Assembly: GCF_900100695.1 (NCBI RefSeq)
Contig: NZ_FNCF01000009.1
Location: 62,001 to 126,000 of the forward strand
DNA from: Klenkia brasiliensis
GTDB lineage: Bacteria > Actinomycetota > Actinomycetes > Mycobacteriales > Geodermatophilaceae
Reading direction: 5' to 3'
Length of the DNA: 64,000 nt
Shown here: positions 42,159 through 51,303 of the stretch, in pieces
Layout of the letters: each line of letters begins with the position of its first letter
How positions within the stretch are numbered: position 1 is the stretch's first letter
Program-made: the position numbers and the translations under genes
The notes under the pieces: generated by a model
The model's input: only the letters and a program-made list of their open reading frames with translations
What the model was told of the DNA's origin: nothing
The model's database searches: none

Positions 42159-42518
42159 GAACCAGCGGGGGGCGGCCTGCGCGCCGGGGGCGTGGCCGTG
42201 CTTGCTGTCGGCCTTGCCCCCTCCGCGCCGGGGCACGCCGGCGTGCGGGGTGTCCTCGAGCCGCAGCCAGGTGGCGTGCAGCGACAACCACTGGCCGGGG
42301 GTGAGGTCGGCCGCGCGGGCGGTCGGGGGCAGGCCCTCCGACCGGAGCCAGCGGACGCCCTCGACGCCGGGCAGCTGGCCGCGCAGGACGGCGCCGAGCG
42401 CCTTCCCGCGGGCGGCGGCCACGGCGTGCGCGAGGCGGTCGAAGCCCTCGCGCTCGTCCTCGGGCAGGGTGGCGCGGGCGGTGCCGGCGGGGGAGTCGGC
42501 AGCGGGGGGATGGGTCAT
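42156..42518 (-). CDS. Small protein resembling the C-terminal domain of KsgA/Erm rRNA dimethyltransferases
   Basis: A 120-residue protein. The segment from residue about 35 (ARGKALGAVLRGQL) through LPPTARAADLTPGQWLSLHATW resembles the C-terminal helical domain of RsmA/KsgA and Erm methyltransferases, where the same R-K-x-L...P-x-x-R-A-x-D-L-x-P pattern ends in an LxPEQW-type helix. The catalytic SAM-binding domain is absent, so it cannot be an active methyltransferase. GGAGG sits five bases before the ATG at 42518, so the gene is set up for expression. Similarity is judged by eye only. It may be a relic or a stand-alone RNA-binding module. Confidence 0.5.
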   Translation of the reverse strand: MTHPPAADSPAGTARATLPEDEREGFDRLAHAVAAARGKALGAVLRGQLPGVEGVRWLRSEGLPPTARAADLTPGQWLSLHATWLRLEDTPHAGVPRRGGGKADSKHGHAPGAQAAPRWF

Positions 42519-42657
42519 GGGGACCTCCGGACGGGGGTGGTCCGGGCAGGGGCGTGCTGCTGCCCGGTCGGTCGGTCGGGCGAGGGGTTCGGCGGACGTC
42601 AGCCGAACAGCAGCAGGGAACCCATGGCGGCGACGCTAGGGCGGTCGCCGCCGTCCG

Positions 42658-42954
42658 TCACCCGGTTTTCCGGGCCTCCCGGGCGGCCTTGCGGGCCTTG
42701 CCGGCCTCCCAGCGCTCGCGGTCCTTGGCGCGCTTGCCGGCGTTGGCCTCGTACCGGGTCCGTCGGCGCCGGGCGCGGGCCATCTCCCGCTCCTCGAACG
42801 TGGTGCCCTCGCCCCAGTGGCTGGCCAGGTGGCCGACCACCACCAGCACCCCGCCGAACAGCAGCACCGCGCTGCCCAGGATCGGGTCCAGGAAGAACGC
42901 CCCGACGGTCGCCAGCACCCAGACCAGGGCCCCGACCTGCACGCGCTTGCTCAT
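42658..42954 (-). CDS. Small membrane protein with basic cytoplasmic tail
   Basis: A 98-residue protein with two hydrophobic segments (VGALVWVLATVGAFFLDPIL and SAVLLFGGVLVVVGHLASHW) and then a highly charged tail rich in Arg, Lys and Glu. ATG at 42954. It resembles the small DUF/proximal 2TM proteins common in this group but I cannot name the family. The gap 42519-42657 between it and the KsgA-like gene holds only an 8-codon open frame and no other gene. Confidence 0.65.
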   Translation of the reverse strand: MSKRVQVGALVWVLATVGAFFLDPILGSAVLLFGGVLVVVGHLASHWGEGTTFEEREMARARRRRTRYEANAGKRAKDRERWEAGKARKAAREARKTG

Positions 42955-43011
42955 GGCTGCGAGTATCCGCGCGGTCTCGCGGCCGGGGGTGGGCTGGGCC
43001 AGGATCGGGGG

Positions 43012-44139
43012 ATGAGCACCCCCACCCCGGACGGCCCGCCGTTCCGCGCCGACCACGTCGGCAGCCTGCTCCGCCCGCCGCACCTGCTGGAGGCCCGCGG
43101 CCGGTTCGCCGCCGGCGAGCTGGACGCCGAGGGCCTGCGCGCGGTGGAGGACGCGGCGGTGGACGAGGTGGTCCGCCTGCAGGCCGACGTCGGGCTGCAC
43201 ACCGCCACCGACGGGGAGTTCCGGCGGGCGTCCTGGCACATGGACTTCATCCACTCGATCGGCGGGATCGAGAAGGTGGAGGAGAACATCACCGTCCACT
43301 TCCGCAACGCCGACGGCTCGCTCGACTTCACCCCGGCCGGGCTGCGGGTCACCGGACCGCTGTCCATCGACGAGCCGGTCTTCGCCGACGACTTCGCCTA
43401 CCTGCAGGGCGCGGTGCAGCCGGGCCAGACCGCCAAGCTGACCATCCCCTCGCCGTCGATGGTCCACTACCGCGGCGGCGCGGCGGCCGTGGACCCGGCG
43501 GTCTACCCGGACGAGGACGCGTTCTGGGACGCGCTGTCGGCGGCCTACCGGCAGCAGGTGCAGGGCATCGCCGCGCAGGGCTGCCGCTACCTGCAGCTCG
43601 ACGACACCTCGCTGGCCTACCTCAACGACCCCGCCCAGCGGGCCCAGCTCTCGGCGCAGGGCCGGGACGCCGAGCACCAGCACGAGCGCTACATCCGGCA
43701 GATCAACGCGGCGCTGGCCGGCCGGCCCGAGGGGCTCACGGTGACCACCCACCTGTGCCGGGGGAACTTCCGGTCCTCCTGGGCGGCCGAGGGCAGCTAC
43801 GACTTCGTGGCCGAGGCGCTGTTCGGCGGGCTGGAGGTCGATGGGTTCTTCCTGGAGTTCGACGACGAGCGCTCCGGCGGGTTCGAGCCGCTGCGGTTCG
43901 TCCCGCCGGGCAAGCGCGTCGTCCTGGGCCTGGTGACCACCAAGCGGCCGGAGCTGGAGAACGCCGACGACCTCAAGCGGCGCATCGACGAGGCCGCCCG
44001 GTACGTGCCGCTGGAGCAGCTGGCGCTCTCGCCGCAGTGCGGGTTCTCCTCCACCGTCGAGGGCAACGCGCTCACCCTGGACGACCAGGTCGCCAAGCTG
44101 GAGCTGGTCGTGGCGGTGGCCCGGGACGTCTGGGGCTGA
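43012..44139 (+). CDS. MetE/UROD-fold methyltransferase, B12-independent methionine synthase-like
   Basis: A 375-residue TIM-barrel protein equal to the C-terminal catalytic half of MetE (YxjG type). FRADHVGSLLRPP is the N-terminal signature. Zinc ligands are visible as His247 and Cys249 (THLCRGNF), Glu282 (FFLEFDDE) and Cys343 (SPQCGF). The N-terminal MetE half is absent, as in archaeal core-MetE and YxjG-like proteins, which use other methyl donors. ATG at 43012. Possible role: methyl transfer to homocysteine or a related thiol. Confidence 0.85.
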   Translation: MSTPTPDGPPFRADHVGSLLRPPHLLEARGRFAAGELDAEGLRAVEDAAVDEVVRLQADVGLHTATDGEFRRASWHMDFIHSIGGIEKVEENITVHFRNADGSLDFTPAGLRVTGPLSIDEPVFADDFAYLQGAVQPGQTAKLTIPSPSMVHYRGGAAAVDPAVYPDEDAFWDALSAAYRQQVQGIAAQGCRYLQLDDTSLAYLNDPAQRAQLSAQGRDAEHQHERYIRQINAALAGRPEGLTVTTHLCRGNFRSSWAAEGSYDFVAEALFGGLEVDGFFLEFDDERSGGFEPLRFVPPGKRVVLGLVTTKRPELENADDLKRRIDEAARYVPLEQLALSPQCGFSSTVEGNALTLDDQVAKLELVVAVARDVWG

Positions 44140-44244
44140 CGGGACGCCGGGGCTGGACGCGGAACGTGACCGTGCCATAAGTTCTACCTCGGCGATCGAG
44201 ACCACGGGCGCCGGCCCACCCGCCGTCCCCCGAGACGAGTGCCC

Positions 44245-44568
44245 ATGTCGGCAGCCCTGTCCAGCCCCGCCCTGCGCATCGTCGTCGGGGAGCCCGTCGA
44301 CGGCGTCGTGCCGGTCGGCGTCGTCGGCGAGGTCGACACCGCCAGTGCCGACGAGCTGCGCGTCGCGCTGACCGCCGTGCTGGCCGGCACCGGGGTGCGC
44401 GGGCTGGTCGTCGACCTCACCGCGGTGCCCTTCCTCGCCGTCCCCGGGCTGCACCCGCTGCTCGAGGCGCAGGCGACCGCGGCCGGGTCCGGCCGCTCGA
44501 TGAGCGTGCTGGCCGGCCCGCACGGCGGGGTGGACCGGCTGCTGCACCGGGCGGGCCTGCGCGCCTGA
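44245..44568 (+). CDS. STAS-domain protein, anti-sigma-factor antagonist type
   Basis: A 107-residue STAS protein: VVPVGVVGEVDTASADELRVAL, then LVVDLTAVPFLAVPGLHPLLEA. The usual phospho-serine lies in the DLTxVxFxxSxGL loop; here that position reads FLAVPGL, so the phosphorylatable Ser/Thr is replaced by Ala. It may therefore be permanently active, or not part of a phospho-switch. ATG at 44245 is preferred; a GTG at 44239 would add two residues. It might be a partner of the LOV-PP2C protein, but it is not adjacent to it. Confidence 0.82.
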   Translation: MSAALSSPALRIVVGEPVDGVVPVGVVGEVDTASADELRVALTAVLAGTGVRGLVVDLTAVPFLAVPGLHPLLEAQATAAGSGRSMSVLAGPHGGVDRLLHRAGLRA

Positions 44569-44577
44569 CCCGGCAGG

Positions 44578-45501
44578 ATGGGCAGGGTGGCGACGCTGCC
44601 CCCGGACCTGACCGCGCTGGCCGACGAGCTCGGCCCGCTGCTGACCCCGCCCGCCCGCGAGGTGGGGCTGGACGCCGCCCGCGAGCGGTTCGACCGGCTG
44701 CTCGCCCGCGGCCTGGCCGGTGCCCCCGACGTCCCCGTCTCCCGGGTCGACCTCGGGGACGGGCTGACTGCCGACCGGTACGACCCGCCCGGCGCCGGTG
44801 GGGCCACCGTCGTCCTCCTGCACGGGGGCGGCTGGACCGTCGGGACGGCGGCCGGCTACGGGGGGCTGGCCGCACGGTTGGCCGCGGGGCTGTCGGCCGT
44901 CGTCCTCGCGGTCGAGTTCCGCCGCGCGCCCGAGCACCCGTTCCCCGCCGCGGTCGAGGACGCCGTGGCCGCGGTGCGCTGGGCGCTGGCGCACGCGGGG
45001 GACCCCGCGCGGGTGGTGGTCGCCGGCGACAGCGGCGGCGGCAACCTGGCGGCGGTCGCCTGCCGGGAGCTGCGGGACGCCGGGGGCCCGCAGCCGGCCG
45101 CCCAGCTGCTGCTCTACCCCTCGGTGTCGGCCGGCGCGGACTGGCCCTCGGTCGAGGCGTACGGCGCCAGCCCGTTCTTGACCCTGTCGGACATGGGCTT
45201 CTACACGCGCAGCTACGTGCCGCGCGGGGTGCCGCTCACCGACCCCCGGATCAGTCCGCTGGAGGCGCCGGACCTGGCCGGGCTCCCCGCCGCGCTGGTG
45301 GCCACCGCCGAGCTCGACGCCCTGCGCGACCCCGGCCGGGCCTACGCCGCGGCGCTCGCCGGCGCCGGGGTGCCGGTCACCGCGCTCGACCTGCCCGGGG
45401 TGCCGCACGGCTTCGCCCACCTGGTCGCGCTGCACGACGGGTGCGCCGTCGCCCTCGACCGGGTGCTGGCGGCGGCGCGGAGGCTGCCGGCGTTCGGCTG
45501 A
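44578..45501 (+). CDS. Alpha/beta hydrolase, HSL/acetyl-esterase type
   Basis: A 307-residue carboxylester hydrolase. VVLLHGGGWTVG is the oxyanion motif, VVAGDSGGGNLAAV the Ser nucleophile elbow (GDSGGG), and VPHGFAHL carries the catalytic His. EFRRAPEHPFPAAVEDA is the typical HSL stretch after strand 4. ATG at 44578 is 9 bp after the STAS stop; a GTG at 44587 is an alternative start. Substrate unknown. Confidence 0.88.
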   Translation: MGRVATLPPDLTALADELGPLLTPPAREVGLDAARERFDRLLARGLAGAPDVPVSRVDLGDGLTADRYDPPGAGGATVVLLHGGGWTVGTAAGYGGLAARLAAGLSAVVLAVEFRRAPEHPFPAAVEDAVAAVRWALAHAGDPARVVVAGDSGGGNLAAVACRELRDAGGPQPAAQLLLYPSVSAGADWPSVEAYGASPFLTLSDMGFYTRSYVPRGVPLTDPRISPLEAPDLAGLPAALVATAELDALRDPGRAYAAALAGAGVPVTALDLPGVPHGFAHLVALHDGCAVALDRVLAAARRLPAFG

Positions 45502-45620
45502 GCCGGACGCAGCGGCCCGTCGATCACGGGCGCATAACGAAACACCCCTCCGGATGCCGGAACGGGCCGCGTCTCTTCCCCTGCCTCACAGCTGGCACCT
45601 AGTGTCGCCGATCACGCGAT

Positions 45621-45642
45621 GTCCGTGACGTGGGTCACGGAC
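45621..45642. promoter_or_regulatory. CRP/FNR-like palindrome in front of the ABC-uptake operon
   Basis: GTCCGTGAC (45621-45629), GTGG, GTCACGGAC (45634-45642): a perfect 9-bp inverted repeat. Its core GTGA-N6-TCAC (45625-45638) is the half-site arrangement recognised by CRP/GlxR-type regulators. It ends 37 bp before the first start codon of the operon. A weak -10-like TAGTGT lies at 45600-45605, so a bound protein here would sit downstream of that promoter and could repress. Confidence 0.65.
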
Positions 45643-45679
45643 GTTGACCGGTGCAACCTCCAGCGTCGAAGGGCGGCAC

Positions 45680-46458
45680 GTGCTCGCAGTCAGCAACCTC
45701 GAGGTCGTCTACGACGACGTCGTGCTGGTGCTCCGGGGGGTGAGCCTCGAGGTCCCCGACGGGAAGATCGTGGGCCTCCTGGGCGCCAACGGCGCCGGCA
45801 AGACGACCCTGCTCCGGGCGCTGTCCGGCCTCCTGGACATCCACCACGGCGCGGTCACCCGCGGCCAGATCACCCTCGACGGCGAGCGGATCGACCACCT
45901 GGACCCCCAGCAGGTCGTCGCCCGCGGCATCAGCCAGGTGCTGGAGGGCCGCCGGGTGTTCGGCGAGTTCTCCGTCGAGGAGAACCTCCGCGTCGGGGCG
46001 CACACCCGCCCGAAGGAGCGGGCCGCGAACCTGGAGCGGGTCTACGACCTGTTCCCGCGGCTGCTGGAGCGGCGGACCCAGGCCGCGGGCTACCTGTCCG
46101 GCGGCGAGCAGCAGATGCTGGCGATGGGCCGGGCGATGATGAGCTCCCCGCGCTACCTGCTGCTCGACGAGCCCAGCCTGGGGCTGGCCCCGCAGCTGGT
46201 CGGCAGCATCCGCGACCTGATCAGCCAGATCAACGAGGGCGGGACGACGGTCCTGCTGGTGGAGCAGAACGCCTCGATGGCGCTGTCCATCTCCGACCAC
46301 GGCTACGTGCTGGAGACCGGCCGGGTCGTCATGGACAAGCCCGCGCAGGAGCTGCTCGACGACTCCGACATCCAGGAGTTCTACCTGGGCCTGGGCGCCG
46401 AGGGCGAGCGCAGCTTCCGCGACGTCAAGCACTACAAGCGCCGGAAGAGGTGGCTGTC

Positions 46459-46462
<4 letters not shown>
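45680..46462 (+). CDS. livF: ABC transporter ATP-binding protein, LivF type
   Basis: A 260-residue ATPase of the branched-chain amino acid (HAAT) family. Walker A GANGAGKT is at 35-42, the Q-loop follows, SGGEQQ is the signature, LLLDEPSLGLAP the Walker B/D-loop, and LLVEQN the H-loop region (Gln-Asn in place of His is usual for LivF). The GTG at 45680 is chosen for the AAGGG sequence at 45669-45673; a TTG at 45644 would start upstream of and inside the palindrome. It is the first gene of the operon and overlaps LivG by 4 bp. Confidence 0.9.
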
Positions 46463-47288
<826 letters not shown>

Positions 47289-47292
<4 letters not shown>

Positions 47293-49160
47293 CCACCACG
47301 ACCGAGCCGAGCACCCGGGGCACCGCGACCACCACGGTCGTCACCCGGGTCCGCGACCGCGCCCGCGAGACCCCCACCGGGGTGGCGATGCGGTCCAAGG
47401 AGCGCGGCCTGTGGCGGGAGACCAGCTGGTCGCAGTACTGGGACGACGTCCTGGACGTGGCGCACGCCTACCTGGACCTGGGCGTCGTGCGGGGTGACCG
47501 GGTGGCCATCCAGTCGGAGAACCGCCGCGAGTGGCTGGTCGCCGACCTCGCCGCCGTCGCCGTCGGGGCGGTGACCGTCGGGCTGTACCCGACCAACCCG
47601 CCGGCCGAGGTGGTGCACGTGCTGCGCGACTCCGGCGCCCGGCTGCTCGTCGCCGAGGACCAGGAGCAGCTGGACAAGGCGCTGGAGGTCTCGGCGGAGC
47701 TGCCGGCGCTGGAGCACCTGCTCTACCTGGAGCCCCGCGGCATCCGCGGCCGCTACACCGACGCCCGGCTGCTGTTCTGGGAGGACCTGCTCGAGCGCGG
47801 CCGCGCGCACCGCGCCGCCCACCCGGGTGCCGTCGAGCAGGAGATGGCCCGGACGTCGTCCGGCGACCTGATGACCCTGATCTACACCTCGGGGACGACG
47901 GGGGCGCCCAAGGGCGCGATGCTCACCGTCGGCAACGTCGAGGCCACCGTCACCGCGCTCACCGGCCCGGCCGGGCTGCTCGACCCGCCCGCCGGCCCGA
48001 AGGACCTGTCGCTGTCCTACCTGCCGCTGTGCCACGTCGCGGAGCGGATCTTCACCACCTGGAACAACGCCGCCACGGGCATCCAGGTCAACTTCGCCGA
48101 GTCCATCGACACGGTGCCGGAGAACCTGCGCGAGATCCAGCCGACCTTCTTCTTCGCCGTCCCGCGGATCTGGGAGAAGCTGCTGGCCACCGTGCAGGTC
48201 AAGCAGTCCGCGGCCAGCACGCTCAAGCGCAACGTCGGCAACCTCGGCCTGCGGCTGTCGGCGAAGGTCGCCGCGGCGATGGAGGCCAACGGTGGCAGGC
48301 ACACGGCCGGCAGCCGGGTGCTGCACGGCATCGCGTGGGTGCTGGTGGTCCGCGCGCTGCGCGACCGGCTCGGCCTGCGCCGGGTGCGCTGGGCCGGCTG
48401 CGGCGCGGCGCCGGTGTCGGTCGACGTCCTGCGGTTCTTCATGGGTCTCGGCGTCCCGGTGCACGAGGTGTACGGGATGACCGAGAACACCGCCTCGGCC
48501 ACCGCCAACCGGCCCGGCCGGATCCGGCTGGGCACGGTGGGGGAGCCGCACGACTCGGTCGAGCTGCGCATCGACGAGACCACCGGCGAGGTCCTGACCC
48601 GCGGTGCGGCGACCTTCGCCGGCTACTGGAACCGGCCCGACGCGACCGCCGAGGCCATCGACGCCGACGGCTGGCTGCACACCGGCGACGTCGGGGTGCT
48701 CGAGGACGGCCGGCTGCGGATCACCGACCGGATGAAGGACATCATGATCACCGCCGGCGGCAAGAACGTCGCGCCGTCGGAGATCGAGAACGCCGTCAAG
48801 GTGTCGCCGCTGATCAAGGAGTGCGTGGTCATCGGCGACCGCCGTCCGTACCTGACCGCGCTGATCGGCATCGAGCCCGACACGGTCGGGGACTGGGCGC
48901 AGAAGCAGCGGATCGCCTTCACCACCTACCGGGACCTCACCGAGCGCGTCGAGGTGCGCGAGCTGGTGCAGGGCATCGTCGACGGCGTCAACGCCGGCCT
49001 GAACCCGGTCGAGCAGATCAAGACGTTCCGGCTGCTGCCCAAGCTCCTCGACCACGAGGACGGCGAGCTCACCGCCACCCAGAAGGTCCGCCGGTCCGCG
49101 CTGGCCGAGCGCTACACGCCCCTCGTCGAGTCCATGTACAGCAAGGGAGCCCGCTCGTGA
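47289..49160 (+). CDS. Long-chain-type acyl-CoA synthetase (FadD15-like)
   Basis: A 623-residue AMP-forming ligase embedded between the ATPase and permease genes. LIYTSGTTGAPKGAMLT is the P-loop, YGMTENTASAT the adenine motif, DGWLHTGDVGVLEDGRLRITDRMKD the hinge with its Asp, and ITAGGKNVAPSEIEN the A8 loop. The LC-FACS type (about 600 residues, like FadD15) is indicated by the NEE/GRIRLGTVGEP region. It overlaps both neighbours by 4 bp, so its amount is tied to the transporter; the likely meaning is that the imported solute is a carboxylic acid trapped as CoA thioester. Confidence 0.92.
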
Positions 49161-50044
49161 GGGACGTCCTGCTGACCGTGGTGCGGGGGCTGGGCTTCGG
49201 CTCGGTCTACGCGCTGCTGGCCGTCAGCTTCGTGATCATCTACAAGTCGTCCAAGGTCGTCAGCTTCGCCCAGCCGGCGCTCATGCTGGCCGGGGCGGTG
49301 CTGGTCAGCTACCTGGCCGGCCCGGTCGGGTTCTACCTCGCCGTCCCGCTGGCCGCGGTGGCCATCGGGATGCTCGGCTGGGGGCTGGAGCGCACCACCA
49401 TCCGGCCGATGATCGGCCGGCCGGTGTTCGTCGTCGCGATCATCACCCTGGGCCTGGACATCGCCATCCGGGTCGTGGTCAACGTCTTCATCGGCCCGGA
49501 CGTGCGCAACGTCGGCGACCCGTGGGGTCTGTCGACCGTCGACGTGCTGGGCCTACCGGTGCAGGAGCGCTACATCGCCATGGCCGTCGTCCTGCTGGTG
49601 GTGGGGGCGGGCCTGTTCGCCTTCTTCCGGTACAGCCGGTACGGCCTGGCGATGCGGGCCTCCTCGCTGGACCAGGAGACCGCGCTGGTGCAGGGCGTCC
49701 CGGTCGGGTCGATGACCGCGCTGGCCTGGGCGATGGCCGCGGGCATCGCCGCGGTCGCGGGGGCCTTCGTCGGCGCCGGCGGCGGCGTGGACCAGTCCAC
49801 CTGGGTCATCGCGCTCAAGGCCCTGCCCGCCATCATCATCGGCGGCCTGGACTCCATCGGCGGCGCCGTCGTGGGCGGCCTGCTGGTCGGCCTGGTGGAG
49901 AGCTTCTTCGCCACCTACCAGGGCGAGTACCTGCCCTTCCTCGGCCAGAACTTCTCGCTGGTCTCCCCGTACGTGCTGCTGCTGGTCGTCCTGCTCGTGC
50001 GGCCCTACGGGCTGTTCGGCACCCGAGAGGTGGAACGCGTGTGA
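49157..50044 (+). CDS. livH: ABC transporter permease, LivH type
   Basis: A 295-residue permease with about eight membrane segments. GLGFGSVYALLAVSFVIIYKSSKVVSFAQ at the start and MRASSLDQETALVQGVPVG in the cytoplasmic coupling loop are diagnostic of LivH. PAIIIGGLDSIGGAVVGGL is the usual later segment. GTG at 49157, with AAGGGA six to nine bases upstream. The stop overlaps LivM by 4 bp. Confidence 0.92.
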   Translation: MRDVLLTVVRGLGFGSVYALLAVSFVIIYKSSKVVSFAQPALMLAGAVLVSYLAGPVGFYLAVPLAAVAIGMLGWGLERTTIRPMIGRPVFVVAIITLGLDIAIRVVVNVFIGPDVRNVGDPWGLSTVDVLGLPVQERYIAMAVVLLVVGAGLFAFFRYSRYGLAMRASSLDQETALVQGVPVGSMTALAWAMAAGIAAVAGAFVGAGGGVDQSTWVIALKALPAIIIGGLDSIGGAVVGGLLVGLVESFFATYQGEYLPFLGQNFSLVSPYVLLLVVLLVRPYGLFGTREVERV

Positions 50045-51222
50045 CCGCCGTCCGAGAACCGTCGAAGTCGCAGACCCCGGCGGCGGCCCCGGCGCCCGCG
50101 GAGGCGAAGGGACGGCGGCCGCTGGGCCGGCCGCTGCTCTACACGGCCTACGGCCAGGACATGGCGCTGCTCAACACCGGCGCCAAGAAGGTCGCCGTCG
50201 GCGTCCTGCTCGTGGTGGCCCTGCTGCTGCCGTTCCTGCTCGAGGACGACCTGCTGCGGCTGCTGGCCACCGGCTGCGTGCTCGCGATCGGGGCGATCGG
50301 GCTGAACCTGGTCACCGGCTACGCCGGGCAGGTCAGCCTGGGGCACGCGTTCTTCATCGGCATCGGCGCCTACACCGCCGCGGTGGTCTCCGGTGACCCC
50401 GAGGACGACCGGCTCTACGGCCTGGGCATCACGTTCCTGCCGGTGTGGCTGCTGGCCGGGGGCCTGATGGCCGCACTGGTCGGCCTGGTGGTGGCTCCGC
50501 TGGCCAGCCGGCTGCGCGGGCTGTACCTGGCGATCGTGACCCTGGGCCTGGTCTTCCTGGGCACCCACGTCTGGAACGAGTGGGACGCCGTCACCGGCGG
50601 CGTCGGCGTCGGCCGCCCGGCCGCCGACCCGGTGCTGTTCGGGGTCGACCTGTCCCGGCGGACCGAGTCCTTCAGCGCCGACCAGCAGCTGTACCTGCTG
50701 ATGTTCGTGCTGCTGTGCGTGTTCGCGCTGCTGGGCCGCAACATCGCGCGCTCGGCGATGGGCCGCAGCTTCGCCGCCGTCCGCGACCGCGACATCGCCG
50801 CGGAGGTGACCGGCGTCGACGTCCGCAAGGTCAAGCGCCGGGCGTTCGTCATCAGCGGGTTCTACGCCGGGTGCGCCGGGGCGCTGCTGTTCTCCATCAC
50901 CGGCTACCTCGACCCGTCGAGCTTCGGGCTGCTGCTGTCGGTGCAGTTCGTGGCGATGGTGCTCATCGGCGGGGTCTCCACGATCTCCGGCTCGATCATG
51001 GGCGCCTTCTTCATCGCGCTGCTGCCGCGGCTGACCCGCGAGCTGCCCGAGTACCTGCCGTTCCTGTCCTCGTCGGCGACCGAGACGCCCAACGTCTTCC
51101 AGGTGGAGACGCTGCTCTACGGGCTGCTGATCGTCGCGTTCCTGCTGCTGGAACCGCGGGGCCTGTTCGGCCTGTGGATCCGGATCCGCAACTACTGGAA
51201 GGCCTGGCCCTTCTCGTACTGA
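50041..51222 (+). CDS. livM: ABC transporter permease, LivM type
   Basis: A 393-residue permease. A cytoplasmic N-terminal region of about 50 residues (proline/alanine-rich, then a LLYTAYGQDMALL stretch) precedes the membrane domain. NLVTGYAGQVSLGHAFFIGIGAYTAA and AVRDRDIAAEVTGVDVRKVKRRAF are typical LivM signatures. About nine to ten membrane segments. The stop is followed 81 bp later by the binding-protein gene. Confidence 0.92.
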   Translation: MTAVREPSKSQTPAAAPAPAEAKGRRPLGRPLLYTAYGQDMALLNTGAKKVAVGVLLVVALLLPFLLEDDLLRLLATGCVLAIGAIGLNLVTGYAGQVSLGHAFFIGIGAYTAAVVSGDPEDDRLYGLGITFLPVWLLAGGLMAALVGLVVAPLASRLRGLYLAIVTLGLVFLGTHVWNEWDAVTGGVGVGRPAADPVLFGVDLSRRTESFSADQQLYLLMFVLLCVFALLGRNIARSAMGRSFAAVRDRDIAAEVTGVDVRKVKRRAFVISGFYAGCAGALLFSITGYLDPSSFGLLLSVQFVAMVLIGGVSTISGSIMGAFFIALLPRLTRELPEYLPFLSSSATETPNVFQVETLLYGLLIVAFLLLEPRGLFGLWIRIRNYWKAWPFSY

Positions 51223-51303
51223 TCCACCCCTGATCTCCCGCCCGGCGACGACGCCGGGTGGGTCGCCCGACCGGCGGACGCCGGCATGGAGGGAGCACCA
51301 CTG

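Noticed and set aside
42519-42657. 8-codon frame (ATGGGTTCCCTGCTGCTGTT) as a leader peptide of the KsgA/Erm-like gene
   Set aside because: Erm leaders act on methyltransferases. The downstream gene lacks a catalytic domain and no attenuator pairing was seen.
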